A stretch of DNA of 64,000 nucleotides from positions 1 through 64,000 of the forward strand of contig JAXDII010000092.1 of assembly GCA_034664085.1 (NCBI GenBank), read 5' to 3'. Within the stretch, counting starts at the first letter, position 1; every line of letters begins with the position of its first letter. The notes under the pieces are model-generated. The model was not told the origin of the DNA. It did not search any database and saw only the letters and a list, made by a program, of their open reading frames with translations. This document shows, one piece after another, positions 41,677 through 49,586 of the stretch. Origin of the DNA: JACVRW01 sp034664085. GTDB lineage: Bacteria > Actinomycetota > Thermoleophilia > Solirubrobacterales > Thermoleophilaceae. Made by a program: the position numbers and the translations under genes.

Positions 41677-42708
41677 ATGAGGCAAAAGTCGTTCATCCTC
41701 GTCGCAGCGCTCCTCCTGATCCTGGCCGGGGGCGCCGTGGCCGCATACGCGTACGACACGTCGCGCGATGACCTGATTGCCGACGGCGTCACGGTCGGCG
41801 GCGTCGACGTCGGCGGCATGAGCAGCGGCGAGGCGCGCCGGCTGATCGCCCGCGAGCTGAGCGACCCGCTCGAGCGGCCGATCTCCGTGGTGCGCGCCGG
41901 GCAGCGCTTCAGTCTCTCCGCCCAGGACGCCGGCGTGCACGCCGACGTCGACGGGATGGTCGAGCAGGCGCTCGCCCAGAGCCGCGACGGCAGCATCTTC
42001 AGCCGCGTCGCCAGGGATCTCACCGGCGGCAGGGAGGACGCGCACGTGTCGGCGCGCGTCACGTACGACCACGCGGCGATCGACGGCCTCGTCGACCGCG
42101 TGCGCAGCAGCATCAACCGCAAGGCTCGCGACGCCGAGGTGGACTTCCCGTCGCTGCAGAAGGTCGAGGAGCGCAACGGCATGGCCGTCAGGGCGCGCGT
42201 CCTGCGCCAGCGGCTCGCCCAGGCGCTCACCGTGCCGGGCGTCCAGCGCCGGGTCAAGGTGCCCGTGCGGATCACCCGGCCCAAGGTCACCCAGGCCGAG
42301 CTGGCCAACAAGTATCCGGTGATGCTGGTCGCCGACCGCAACAACTTCCAGCTGCGCCTCTACAAGCAGCTCACGCTCGTCAAGGAGTACAGCGTCGCCG
42401 TCGGCGCCGTCGGCTTCGACACGCCCGCCGGGCTCTACCACATCCAGAACAAGGCGGTTGACCCGACCTGGACCGTCCCGGACAGCGACTGGGCCGGCGA
42501 CCTGGCCGGGCAGATCGTCCCGCCGGGGCCGGAGAACCCGCTCAAGGCGCGCTGGCTCGGCATCTACGACGGCGCCGGCATCCACGGCACCGAAGAGACC
42601 TACTCGCTCGGCAGCGCCGCGTCGCACGGGTGCATCCGCATGGCCGTGCCCGACGTCATCGAGCTGTACGACCAGGTTCCCGTCGGCGCCCCGATCTACA
42701 TCGCCTGA
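41677..42708 (+). CDS. L,D-transpeptidase (YkuD) with peptidoglycan-binding domain
   Basis: 343 residues: an N-terminal membrane anchor or signal (ILVAALLLILAGGAVAAYAY), a PG_binding_4/VanW-like region (about 35-200, DGVTVGGVDVGGMSSGEARR) and a C-terminal YkuD domain (about 215-343). Catalytic residues are intact in IHGTEE and ASHGCIRMAV (His and Cys). It forms 3-3 cross-links in, or attaches proteins to, peptidoglycan outside the membrane. Its 3' end overlaps the end of a gene on the other strand by 13 bases. Confidence 0.9.
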   Translation: MRQKSFILVAALLLILAGGAVAAYAYDTSRDDLIADGVTVGGVDVGGMSSGEARRLIARELSDPLERPISVVRAGQRFSLSAQDAGVHADVDGMVEQALAQSRDGSIFSRVARDLTGGREDAHVSARVTYDHAAIDGLVDRVRSSINRKARDAEVDFPSLQKVEERNGMAVRARVLRQRLAQALTVPGVQRRVKVPVRITRPKVTQAELANKYPVMLVADRNNFQLRLYKQLTLVKEYSVAVGAVGFDTPAGLYHIQNKAVDPTWTVPDSDWAGDLAGQIVPPGPENPLKARWLGIYDGAGIHGTEETYSLGSAASHGCIRMAVPDVIELYDQVPVGAPIYIA

Positions 42709-42995
42709 GGGTCCTCGGGGGGGCCGGGGCCGATCTCCGCGACCGGCACTTCCTCCCAGCCGCGCTCTTCCAGGAGGGTCTGGCGGCCGGTGTGTCGAAT
42801 GCAGAGCGTGCCGATGAAGACGCCCCGTTCGCGCTTGCGCAAGACCGCGTACCACATCGTTGAGGCGTCGCTGGGGCCCTTGATCTGGTGCCAGGGTGGC
42901 TGCGGCTGCTCGAACTCGTCGACCATGTCGGTCTCGGCGAGCTGAGTGCGTGTTGCGACCCGACCGTCCTGCGTGTTGACGAAGAAGACCCCCAC
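42696..42995 (-). CDS. Small hypothetical protein, 99 aa
   Basis: Starts GVFFVNTQDGRVATRTQL and ends PGPPEDPQAM; contains MWYAVLRKRERGVFIGTLCI, which suggests a small beta-sheet domain. I do not recognise it. Codon usage is less biased than in neighbours, but TAGCCT on the minus strand lies 8 bases before its GTG, the leaderless spacing used by real genes here. Its start overlaps the probable start of the divergent recombinase gene, and its end overlaps the transpeptidase gene. Confidence 0.55.
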   Translation of the reverse strand: MGVFFVNTQDGRVATRTQLAETDMVDEFEQPQPPWHQIKGPSDASTMWYAVLRKRERGVFIGTLCIRHTGRQTLLEERGWEEVPVAEIGPGPPEDPQAM

Positions 42996-43878
42996 ACCGG
43001 AAGAGGCTAGTTGGCAGGCGGCGCTTGCCGGCTTCGACGACTGGCAGCTCGCCCGCGGTATGGGGGAGAAGACCCGCCGCGCCTACGGTGTCGACCTCGC
43101 GCAGCTGGGCGAGTGGGCCGCCGGGCGTGGCCTGGCCCCGGAGCAGCTCTCGCACCGCGACCTGCGCCGCTTCGCCGCCGTCCTGGGCGAGAAGGGGGCC
43201 GCCAAATCGACGGTGGCCCGCAAGCTGGCCGCGATCCGCACCTTCTTCCGCCACCTCGTCGAGCGCGGGGAGCTGGACCGCAACCCGGCCGACCTCGTGC
43301 CGAGCCCCAAGAAGGACGCCTACCTGCCGCAGGTGCTGAAGCCGGGTGAGGTCGTCGAGATGCTCGAGCGCATTCCCGCCACCAGCCCCCTCGACATGCG
43401 CGATCGCGCCATGTTCGAGCTCGCCTATGCCGCGGGGCTGCGCGCGGAGGAGCTGACCCTGCTCGACACCCCCAGCGCCGATCCCGACGCCGAGGAGGTG
43501 CGCGTGGAGGGGAAGGGCGGCCGCACCCGCGTCGTGCCGGTCGGCGAACACGCCTGGCGCGCGCTGGAGCGCTATCTGGCCCGCAGCAGGCCCGCCCTCG
43601 ACGCCGGCGAGAGCGATGCGCTGTTCCTCTCGAAGAGCGGCCGCCGGCTGTCCACCTCCGACGTCCGGCGCCGGCTCAAGCTCCAGGCGCGCCTCGCCGG
43701 CATCTCCCCACACACCCTGCGGCATTCCTTCGCCACGCACCTCCTGGAGGGAGGGGCGGACCTGCGCGCGATCCAGGAGCTCCTGGGCCATGCGTCCATC
43801 AGTACGACCCAGACCTACACTCGGGTAGAGTCGAGACGCCTCAGGATGGAGTATGCGCGCTCTCACCCACGCGCGTGA
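42973..43878 (+). CDS. Tyrosine recombinase, XerC/XerD type
   Basis: Resolves chromosome dimers at dif with a partner recombinase. About 301 aa: N-terminal SAM-like DNA-binding domain (GMGEKTRRAYGVDLAQLGEW) and catalytic domain with Arg in AAGLRAEELTLL, Lys in GKGGRTRVVPV, HTLRHSFATHLLEGGADLR, and LGHASISTTQTYTRV with the Tyr nucleophile. The start is uncertain: GTG 42973 or GTG 42946, both inside the head of the minus-strand gene. It precedes whiG, as in other actinobacteria. XerC versus XerD cannot be settled here. Confidence 0.9.
   Translation: MLTKKTPTPEEASWQAALAGFDDWQLARGMGEKTRRAYGVDLAQLGEWAAGRGLAPEQLSHRDLRRFAAVLGEKGAAKSTVARKLAAIRTFFRHLVERGELDRNPADLVPSPKKDAYLPQVLKPGEVVEMLERIPATSPLDMRDRAMFELAYAAGLRAEELTLLDTPSADPDAEEVRVEGKGGRTRVVPVGEHAWRALERYLARSRPALDAGESDALFLSKSGRRLSTSDVRRRLKLQARLAGISPHTLRHSFATHLLEGGADLRAIQELLGHASISTTQTYTRVESRRLRMEYARSHPRA
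43004..43009 (-). promoter_or_regulatory. Candidate -10 (TAGCCT) for the 99-aa gene
   Basis: Minus-strand TAGCCT, 8 bases before GTG 42995, lying inside the recombinase coding region. Confidence 0.45.
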
Positions 43879-43891
43879 TCCAAGGACCCCA

Positions 43892-44683
43892 ATGGAGACG
43901 AATCTCAAGGCGATAGAGCTCAAGGACCTCTGGCGCCGCTACAAGGACGACAGGGACGAGAAGGCGCGCGAGCGGCTGGTGCTGGCGTACGCCCCCTTGG
44001 TCAAGTACGTGGCGGGCCGGATGTCGAGCGGGCTGCCCTCGCACGTGGAGGAGTCGGACCTGATCTCGTACGGGCTGCTCGGGCTGATCTCGGCCATCGA
44101 GCGCTTCGAGCCCGAGCGCGAGATCAAGTTCGAGACGTTCGCGATCACCCGGATCAAGGGCTCGATCATCGACGAGCTGCGCTCGCTGGACTGGGTGCCG
44201 CGCTCGGTGCGCACGAAGGCGCGCGAGATCGAGAAGGCGAACGCCAAGCTGGAGCACGAGCTGCACCGCGCCCCGACCGACCAGGAGATGGCGCAGGCGC
44301 TCGGCGTGGAGGTCGAGGAGTTCCAGGAGTCGCTCGTGCGCATCTCGAACTCGTCGGTCGTGGCGCTCGACGAGCTGTGGACGGTCTCCGACTCCTCGGG
44401 GGACCAGGTCTCCCTGCTCGACACGATCCAGGACCCGCACGCCGCGGATCCGGCGACCGAGATGGACACCACCGAGATGAAGGACCGCCTGGCTGACGCG
44501 ATCGCGCGCCTGCCGGAGCGGGAGAAGCTCGTGGTGGCCCTCTACTACTACGAGAACCTGACCCTGCGCGAGATCGGCGAGGTGCTCGGTGTGACCGAGT
44601 CGCGGGTCTCTCAACTGCACACGAAGGCCGTGCTGCGCCTGAAGTCGCGGCTGCAGGGAGACCCGCTGGCTGACACGGAGTAG
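43892..44683 (+). CDS. whiG: WhiG/FliA-family RNA polymerase sigma factor
   Basis: 263-residue sigma-28 type factor. Region 2: YAPLVKYVAGRMSSGLPSHV, DLISYGLLGLISAIERFEP and KFETFAITRIKGSIIDELR. Region 3: LDWVPRSVRTKAREIEKA. Region 4: LPEREKLVVALYYYENLTLR and VLGVTESRVSQLHTKAVLRL. Closest by eye to Streptomyces WhiG. ATG 43892 has AAGGA about 8 bases upstream. No flagellar or sporulation gene is in the window. The genes directly downstream encode a phosphatase/anti-sigma-kinase-like protein and a STAS protein, so it may be under partner-switching control. Confidence 0.92.
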   Translation: METNLKAIELKDLWRRYKDDRDEKARERLVLAYAPLVKYVAGRMSSGLPSHVEESDLISYGLLGLISAIERFEPEREIKFETFAITRIKGSIIDELRSLDWVPRSVRTKAREIEKANAKLEHELHRAPTDQEMAQALGVEVEEFQESLVRISNSSVVALDELWTVSDSSGDQVSLLDTIQDPHAADPATEMDTTEMKDRLADAIARLPEREKLVVALYYYENLTLREIGEVLGVTESRVSQLHTKAVLRLKSRLQGDPLADTE

Positions 44684-44692
44684 GAGGGGCAC

Positions 44693-47101
44693 CTGCTGCT
44701 GCGTCGCTCGCATGGCCACCGGGACGCGGTAGCGGCACGCGCCCGCCAGCAGGCCGCGGTGGCCGAGCTGGGGCAGCGGGCGCTCGCCGGTCTCGAGCTG
44801 GACGCCCTCGTCGCCGTGGCGGCGGAGGGCGCGGCACGCGAGCTCGGCACGGATTGCGTCCTGGTCCTGGAGCTGACCGGCGACGGGCTGGGACTGCTGG
44901 TACGCGGCGGGCACGGGATCCCGGACGGCGTGGTGGACGGCGTGCTGGCGGCAGGCAGGGAGGAGCTGCCCGGTTACGCGCTCCATTCCGACGCGCCCGT
45001 GGTGTGCGCGGACTTGGCCAGCGAGACCCGCTTCGGGCCTGCTCCCATACAGCGCGACCTCGGCGCCGCCAGCGCGCTTGCCGCCGCGATCGGGGTGCGT
45101 GGCCGCCAGTTCGGCGTGATCGCGGCGCACAGCCGGACCGCGCACCACTTCGGCGCCGACGACACGCACTTCCTCCAGGCGATTGCCAACGTGCTCGGCG
45201 CGGCCGCCGAGCGCGCCCGGCACGACGACTCGATGCGCGACTCGGAAGCGCGCTTCCACGAGCTGGCCGACAGCACCCCGGCGCTGATGTGGATGACCGA
45301 CGCGGAGGGCGACATCGCGTTCGTCAACGAGGGCTGGTTGCGCTTCACCGGCCGTGGGCTGGAGGAGGAGCTGGGGGACACGTTCGGGTCGAGCGCCCAC
45401 CCCGAGGATCGCGACGAAGTGAACATCCGGTGGCGCGGTGCCGCGGCGCGCCGCGCGGAGTTCCGCTGCGAGTATCGGCTGATCCACCACACCGGCGACT
45501 ACCGCTGGGTGTTGGAGGTGGGCACGCCCCGCTTCGCGGGCGGGGAATTCGTCGGGTACGTCGGCACGGCGACCGACATCCACGAGCGCAAGCAGATGGA
45601 GGACGCGCTGCGCCGGTCCGAGGCCAGCTTTCGCGACCTGGCCGACAGCGTGCCGGTGATGATCTGGACGACCGACGAGCGCGGGCTGGTGACGTTCGTC
45701 AACGAGGGCTGGCTGGCCTACACCGGGACCACGCTCGAGCAGGAGCTGGGCCCGACCTGGACCTTCGGGGTGCATCCCGACGACGCCCACGAGGTGCTCT
45801 CATCCTGGGAGACGGCGATCGAGCGGCGCGAGCCCTGGGAGCGCGAGTATCGCCTGCACGCGCGCGGCGGCGTCTACCGCTGGGTCGTGGACCGCGGCGT
45901 CCCGCGCTACGAGGACGGGCAGTTCATCGGGTATGTGGGCACCGCCATCGACATCCACGAACGCAAGGTCGTGGAGGGCCGCCTGCGCGAGGTGTACGAG
46001 CGCGAGCACACGATCGCCGAGACGCTGCAGCGCAGCCTGCTGCCGGAGCGTCTGCCGCGCATCGAGGGCCTCGAGATCGCCGCGCGCTACCTGCCCGCCG
46101 GCAGCGGGGCCGCGATCGGCGGCGACTGGTACGACGCGCTGGAGCGGCCCGACGGGCGCGTGGCGCTTGTGGTGGGCGACGTGGTCGGCCACGGGCTGCG
46201 CGCCGCGGCGACCATGGGGCAGCTGCGCAACGCCTTCCGCGCCTACGGGCTGGCCGAGAGCTCCCCCGCTGAGGTGATGGCGCAGGTCAACCGGCTTGTG
46301 ATGACCGGCGGCGACGAGGCCATGGCCACCGCCCTCTACCTGGTGCTCGACCGCGAGACCGGCGAGGTCGTCTTCTCGAGCGCCGGGCACCCGCCGCCGC
46401 TCGTGGTCGGCCCCGGCGAGGCACATTTCCTGGAGGGCGGCCGGTCGGTGCCGGTCGGCGCCGTCGATCCCGCCGTGTTTCGCGAGGGCAGCGCCGTGCT
46501 ACCGCCCGACGGGTCGCTGCTGCTCTACACCGACGGGCTGGTGGAGCGGCGCGACGAGCCGCTCGAGTGCCGCCTGGACGCGCTCGCCGAGGCGGCCTGC
46601 GGCGCCGAGGGCAGCCTGGAGGAGCTCTGCGACGCGGTGCTCGCCGTGGTGATAGGCGACCAGATGCCGCGCGACGACGTGGCGCTGCTTGCCGTTCGCC
46701 CGCGGCCGGTGGGGGCGGAATCGATCCGGTTCTCGCTGCCGGCGGAGCCCGAGTCGCTGGCGGACCTGCGCCGCCGGCTGGGGCGCTTCCTGCACGCGGC
46801 GGGCGCGAGCCAGCTGGAGCAGTTCGAGATCACGCTGACGGTGTCCGAGGCGGCCGGCAACGCGATCGAGCACGCCTACGGCCCGGGCGACGCGACCTTC
46901 GACGTCGAGGCCAGCCTGGACGCCGGCGAGCTGGTGGCCACGGTCCGCGACCGCGGCAGCTGGCGCGAGCGCCGGGGAACGCACCGCGGCCGCGGGCTCA
47001 ACATCATCGAGGGGCTGATGGACCTGGTGGAGGTATCGACCGAGCAGGGAGGCACGGTGGTGAGGATGAGGAAGCGCCTGACCCGGTCGCGTGCGGCGTG
47101 A
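44693..47101 (+). CDS. GAF-PAS-PAS-PP2C-HATPase fused regulator
   Basis: About 802 aa. GAF-like sensor (about 30-175), two PAS/PAC modules (about 180-302 and 307-430, each ending GYVGTA-DIHERK), a short coiled coil, a SpoIIE/RsbU-type PP2C phosphatase (about 443-669; GGDWYDALERPDGRVALVVG and LLYTDGLVERRDE) and a C-terminal RsbW-type ATPase (about 682-796; TVSEAAGNAIEHAYGPG, RGRGLNIIEG). It thus joins anti-anti-sigma phosphatase and anti-sigma kinase functions. Start: the first GTG in frame (44759) cuts the usual leading helix. CTG 44693 has a perfect AGGAGG 5 bases upstream and is preferred. Coupled to the STAS gene. Confidence 0.88.
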   Translation: MLLRRSHGHRDAVAARARQQAAVAELGQRALAGLELDALVAVAAEGAARELGTDCVLVLELTGDGLGLLVRGGHGIPDGVVDGVLAAGREELPGYALHSDAPVVCADLASETRFGPAPIQRDLGAASALAAAIGVRGRQFGVIAAHSRTAHHFGADDTHFLQAIANVLGAAAERARHDDSMRDSEARFHELADSTPALMWMTDAEGDIAFVNEGWLRFTGRGLEEELGDTFGSSAHPEDRDEVNIRWRGAAARRAEFRCEYRLIHHTGDYRWVLEVGTPRFAGGEFVGYVGTATDIHERKQMEDALRRSEASFRDLADSVPVMIWTTDERGLVTFVNEGWLAYTGTTLEQELGPTWTFGVHPDDAHEVLSSWETAIERREPWEREYRLHARGGVYRWVVDRGVPRYEDGQFIGYVGTAIDIHERKVVEGRLREVYEREHTIAETLQRSLLPERLPRIEGLEIAARYLPAGSGAAIGGDWYDALERPDGRVALVVGDVVGHGLRAAATMGQLRNAFRAYGLAESSPAEVMAQVNRLVMTGGDEAMATALYLVLDRETGEVVFSSAGHPPPLVVGPGEAHFLEGGRSVPVGAVDPAVFREGSAVLPPDGSLLLYTDGLVERRDEPLECRLDALAEAACGAEGSLEELCDAVLAVVIGDQMPRDDVALLAVRPRPVGAESIRFSLPAEPESLADLRRRLGRFLHAAGASQLEQFEITLTVSEAAGNAIEHAYGPGDATFDVEASLDAGELVATVRDRGSWRERRGTHRGRGLNIIEGLMDLVEVSTEQGGTVVRMRKRLTRSRAA

Positions 47102-47442
47102 CGACCCAAGCCGGCATCCAGATCGAGCGCACCGGCGGCACGGTGGTGGCCCGCCTGGAGGGTGAGGTCGACATGACCAACTCGGCGCACGTGCGCGAGG
47201 AGCTGCTGGCCGCGGTGCCCAACGACGTGCTGGTGCTGGTGCTCGATCTCGACGGCTGCCGCTACCTCGACTCGGCGGCAATCGAGGTCGTGTTCGACCT
47301 CGCGCGCCGGCTGGGGCGGCGTCGCCAGGAGCTGCGCCTCGTGGTGCCCGATTCGTCGCCGCTCGGGCGGGTGCTGCTGCTCACCGACGTAGACAGCGTG
47401 GCGCCGGTCCACGGGACCCTGGAATCGGCGCTCGGGCAGTAG
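47098..47442 (+). CDS. STAS-domain anti-sigma-factor antagonist
   Basis: 114-residue RsbV/SpoIIAA-like protein: RLEGEVDMTNSAHVREELL, then LVLDLDGCRYLDSAAIEVVF, where the Ser of YLDSAAI is the usual phosphorylation site. It should be phosphorylated by the ATPase domain and dephosphorylated by the PP2C domain of the gene just upstream, with which it overlaps by 4 bases. The binding partner of its unphosphorylated form would be that ATPase domain or another anti-sigma factor. Confidence 0.9.
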   Translation: MTTQAGIQIERTGGTVVARLEGEVDMTNSAHVREELLAAVPNDVLVLVLDLDGCRYLDSAAIEVVFDLARRLGRRRQELRLVVPDSSPLGRVLLLTDVDSVAPVHGTLESALGQ

Positions 47443-47445
47443 GCT
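47440..47445 (+). promoter_or_regulatory. Candidate -10 (TAGGCT) for the EF-G-like gene, sharing a stop codon
   Basis: The STAS stop TAG begins TAGGCT. A leader of about 22 bases with GGAAGGAG precedes ATG 47475, so this transcript does carry a ribosome binding site. Confidence 0.4.
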
Positions 47446-47474
47446 GACGGCCTACCTCGAGGGAAGGAGACTGG

Positions 47475-49550
47475 ATGGCGCACGAATCGCCGAAGAGGAT
47501 CCGCAACGTGGCCTTGGTGGGCCACCGAGGCAGCGGGAAGACCTCCGTCAACGAGGCTCTTCTCTTCACGGCCGGAGCGATCAACCGGCTCGGCTCGGTG
47601 GCGGACGGAACCACGGTCTCCGACTCGGCGAGCGACGAGAAGGCGCGCGAGATGTCCATCTCCGCGAGCCTCTCCTCGTTTCGCTGGGAAGACCGCAAGA
47701 TCAACCTGATCGACACGCCCGGCGAGCCCAGCTTCGTCGCCGACTCGCTGGCGGCGCTGCGCGTCTGCGAGGGCGCCGTGTTCGTCGTCAACGGCGTGAT
47801 GGGGTGCGAGGTGACGACCACCCGCCTCTGGGAGCGGGCCTCCGATCTCGGCCTGTCGCGCATGCTGTTCGTGAACATGCTCGACCGCGAGCGCGCCGAC
47901 TTCTTCCGCACGCTCGACTCGCTCAAGCAGGCCTTCGGGCCGCACGTCGTCGCGACCGAGATCCCGATCGGGTCGGAGCACGAGCTGCAGGGCGTGATCG
48001 ACCTGATCGACATGAAGGCCTACCGCTACGACGGCGACGGCCGCGACAACTGCCAGGAGATCCCGATCCCCGACGACCTCGCCGACCGCGCGCAGGAGAT
48101 GCGCGAGCGGCTGATGGACGAGGTGGCCGAGGTCTCGGACCAGCTGATGGAGCGCTACCTCGAGGGTGAGGAGATCTCGCACGAGGAGACCGTCGGCGCG
48201 CTCAAGACGGGGGTGACGCAGGGCCACCTGTTCCCGGTCACGTGCGGCGCCGCGACGCGCAACCTCGGCATCAACCGCCTGCTCGACGCGTTCGTCGAGG
48301 ACATCCCCTCGCCGGCGAAGAAGGGCGCGATCGACCTGGACGGGGTGACGCTCGAGCCCGACGAGTCGAAGGACATGGTCGCGTTCGTCTTCAAGACGCT
48401 CGCCGACCCCTACGCGGGCCGCCTCAACCTGTTCCGGGTCTACCAGGGCGTGCTGGGGCACGACTCGCACGTCCACAACTGCCGCGTGCACGTGAAGGAG
48501 CGGATCGGGCAGCTGCTCGTGCCGCAGGGCAAGGACTCCGAGCACGCCGACCAGTTCGGCCCGGGCGACATCGGCGCCGTGGCCAAGCTGAAGGAGACGC
48601 GCGCGGGCGACGTGCTGGCCGACCACGACATCGAGATTCCGCTCGCGCTGCCCGCCATGCCGCGGCCGGTGATGGCGTTCGCGATCGAGGCGAAGGCCAA
48701 GGGCGACGAGGAGAAGATGGGGCAGGCCCTGCGCCGCCTGCAGGAGGAGGACCCCACGATCGACTTCCACCGCGACGAGCAGACCGGGGAGCAGATCCTG
48801 GCCGGCATCACGCAGATCCACGTCGAGGTGATCGTCGATCGCATGAAGGAGCGCTTCGGGGCCGCGGTGGAGTTGCACCCGCCACACGTGCCCTATCGCG
48901 AGGCGATCAAGGGCAGCGCCAAGTCGCACGCCCGCTACAAGAAGCAGACCGGCGGCCGTGGGCAGTTCGCGGACTGCCACATCGAGATCGCGCCGCTGGC
49001 CCAGGGCGGGGGCTTCGAGTTCGTCAACGCGATCAAGGGCGGCGTCATCCCCGGCGGCTTCATCCCCGCCGTGGAAAAGGGCGTCAGGGAGGCGATGCGC
49101 TCCGGCGTGGTGGCCGGCTTCCCGGTGCAGGACATCAAGGTCAGGCTCTTCGACGGCCAGCACCACTCCGTCGACTCGTCGGAGATGGCCTTCAAGATCG
49201 CCGGCTCGATGGCGTTCAAGGACGCCATGGAGAGCGCACAGGCGGTCCTCATGGAGCCGATCATGACCGTGACGGTGACGGTGCCGGAGGAGTCGGTCGG
49301 CGACGTGATCGGCGACCTCAACTCGCGCCGGGGCAGGCCGCTCGGCATGGATCCCAGGGGCGGGGTGACCGAGGTCAAGGCCGAGGTGCCGATGGCGGAG
49401 ATGCTCAGCTACGCGCCCGATCTGCGCGCGATCACCGGCGGCCAAGGCGAGTACTCGATGGAGCTGGCGCGCTACGAGGAGATTCCGGCGCACATCGCCC
49501 AGGGCGTCGTGCAGGAGGCGGCCCGGGAGCAGGAGGCGGTCAAGGCGTAG
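47475..49550 (+). CDS. EF-G-like translational GTPase (EF-G2 type)
   Basis: 691 residues with the five-domain layout of elongation factor G. G-domain motifs deviate from canonical EF-G. G1 is GHRGSGKTS, not AHIDAGKTT. Switch II is DTPGEPSFV, with Glu where the catalytic His of DTPGH should be. G4 is NMLD, not NKMD. This resembles the FusA2/EF-G2 group of actinobacteria, whose role is not established and which is not thought to replace normal EF-G. Domain IV (RYKKQTGGRGQFADCHIEI, GGVIPGGFIPAVEKGV) is well kept. Good ribosome binding site (GGAAGGAG). Confidence 0.88.
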   Translation: MAHESPKRIRNVALVGHRGSGKTSVNEALLFTAGAINRLGSVADGTTVSDSASDEKAREMSISASLSSFRWEDRKINLIDTPGEPSFVADSLAALRVCEGAVFVVNGVMGCEVTTTRLWERASDLGLSRMLFVNMLDRERADFFRTLDSLKQAFGPHVVATEIPIGSEHELQGVIDLIDMKAYRYDGDGRDNCQEIPIPDDLADRAQEMRERLMDEVAEVSDQLMERYLEGEEISHEETVGALKTGVTQGHLFPVTCGAATRNLGINRLLDAFVEDIPSPAKKGAIDLDGVTLEPDESKDMVAFVFKTLADPYAGRLNLFRVYQGVLGHDSHVHNCRVHVKERIGQLLVPQGKDSEHADQFGPGDIGAVAKLKETRAGDVLADHDIEIPLALPAMPRPVMAFAIEAKAKGDEEKMGQALRRLQEEDPTIDFHRDEQTGEQILAGITQIHVEVIVDRMKERFGAAVELHPPHVPYREAIKGSAKSHARYKKQTGGRGQFADCHIEIAPLAQGGGFEFVNAIKGGVIPGGFIPAVEKGVREAMRSGVVAGFPVQDIKVRLFDGQHHSVDSSEMAFKIAGSMAFKDAMESAQAVLMEPIMTVTVTVPEESVGDVIGDLNSRRGRPLGMDPRGGVTEVKAEVPMAEMLSYAPDLRAITGGQGEYSMELARYEEIPAHIAQGVVQEAAREQEAVKA

Positions 49551-49572
49551 CGGGGCCGCGCGCCCGCGGCCC

Positions 49573-49578
49573 TATCAT
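49573..49578 (+). promoter_or_regulatory. Candidate -10 (TATCAT) for the zinc-finger-like gene
   Basis: TATCAT, 8 bases before ATG 49587. Confidence 0.5.
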
Positions 49579-49586
49579 CGGGGCCG

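Noticed and set aside
42946..43878. The tyrosine recombinase as an integrase of a mobile island
   Set aside because: Its length, motifs and place before whiG fit housekeeping XerC/D. No tRNA, attachment-site repeats or phage genes are nearby.
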